Below are positions 47,245 through 47,716 of a DNA stretch of 47,716 bases, in pieces. A model generated the notes under the pieces. That model was not told the origin of the DNA. It ran no database searches and saw only the letters and a list, made by a program, of their open reading frames with translations. This DNA is from Niabella sp. (lineage in GTDB: Bacteria > Bacteroidota > Bacteroidia > Chitinophagales > Chitinophagaceae). The translations under genes and the position numbers were made by a program. Location of the stretch: the NCBI GenBank assembly GCA_027493055.1, contig JAPUDO010000105.1, positions 1 to 47,716 of the forward strand, read 5' to 3'. Position 1 is the first letter of the stretch; each line of letters opens with the position of its first letter.

Positions 47245-47716
47245 TTGTATTTTTTTATGGCCATGCTATATGGCATCGAAAATAAAATAATAAACCCGAA
47301 GCCGGCTTTACCACTAAATGGAAGATATAACTATAATACAGTAAATAATAGGTATCGCTGACTATCATCACCTGCTGCCACCTAATCAATATCATACACC
47401 AACATGACTAAAAACAGCAAAGAGCATTATAGACCAAAGTAATTTCGACAAATAATTTGGAACCATTTATACTGTTTGTTATGGAACGTGTACTTTCGCT
47501 GAATAAAGTCTTTTCCCCGGCTGTAACTGCCATAAAATATTATTGTATCAGCCTGAATGACGGATAATCTGAAATATTAAAATGAGTAAACAGCTCATTA
47601 AAAAATACGACCTCTATATTGCCTGCCCCTTTTTTAACCCATTGCGGGTGGTAGTGTTACAGCTGCCACCCACATATTAAATTTATGCGTATTATTGATA
47701 GGTTTGTAAATCGGAT
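47245..47716. other. gene-free end of window
   Basis: No credible coding sequence. It contains the upstream region of the sialidase-like gene, with no clear promoter consensus. A 9-bp stem GGGTGGTAG/CTGCCACCC (47646-47671) lies near the right edge, without a following T-run. It may belong to a transcript or element beyond the window. Confidence 0.45.

Noticed and set aside
47646-47671. Hairpin GGGTGGTAG/CTGCCACCC as a terminator
   Set aside because: No T-run follows on either strand and the neighbouring gene beyond the window is unknown.

Overview
The window looks like chromosomal DNA of a Bacteroidota, most probably a member of the Chitinophagales (for example a Chitinophagaceae). The grounds are the AT-rich sequence, a hybrid two-component (HTCS-type) regulator tail, long one-strand runs of secreted glycoside hydrolases and SSS symporters, a DUF6660/TonB-dependent receptor pair, promoter elements of the TTG/TAnnTTTG type, and intergenic repeats typical of that phylum. 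No rRNA, tRNA or CRISPR array was seen.

Layout. 1-4334: the end of an HTCS-like regulator running in from the left, a TIGR04325-family methyltransferase, a DUF5077/DUF3472 secreted protein, a Uma2-family nuclease-like protein and a ~300 bp MITE-like element. 4335-26958 (all minus strand): a carbohydrate utilisation directon. In transcription order it encodes a beta-helix protein fused to an L-rhamnose-mutarotase-like domain, a Gfo/Idh/MocA oxidoreductase, an SSS symporter, GH78- and GH127-type enzymes, a RuBisCO-like protein (RLP), a DUF1537 acid-sugar kinase, an Asp/Glu-racemase-fold protein, a bile-acid:Na+ symporter family transporter, a mandelate-racemase-type enolase-superfamily enzyme, GH2 and GH106. 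27108-29896: a frameshifted outer-membrane beta-barrel pseudogene, a YafY/WYL regulator, a DinB protein and a small membrane protein. 30065-35848: acetate kinase, phosphotransacetylase, an FMN alpha-hydroxy-acid oxidase and a periplasmic xylose-isomerase-like protein. 35947-44535: an STN-domain/esterase fusion, a second SSS symporter, a second DUF1537 kinase, PdxA2-like dehydrogenase, two DHDPS/NAL-family lyases and an iron-type alcohol dehydrogenase. 44717-47244: a truncated TonB-dependent receptor, a DUF6660 protein and a BNR-repeat sialidase-like enzyme.

Working together (inference). Extracytoplasmic enzymes (GH106, GH78, GH127, GH2, beta-helix protein, esterase, sialidase-like) would take apart a rhamnose- and arabinose-rich plant polysaccharide, plausibly pectic rhamnogalacturonan. 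SSS and BASS carriers would import sugars and acids. Two separate acid-sugar modules would then process the released acids: RLP + kinase + racemase-fold + enolase, and kinase + PdxA2 + DHDPS-like + alcohol dehydrogenase. Acetyl-phosphate metabolism (Pta-AckA) and a hydroxy-acid oxidase lie next to the second module. The RLP operon resembles, but does not match, the described D-apionate and four-carbon acid-sugar pathways, and is the best candidate for an undescribed pathway. No SusC/SusD pair is present inside the hydrolase directon.

A second theme is repeat DNA. Several unrelated palindromic or inverted repeats sit exactly at stop codons inside the directons. Two secreted-enzyme genes carry repeat-derived in-frame leaders in front of their signal peptides.
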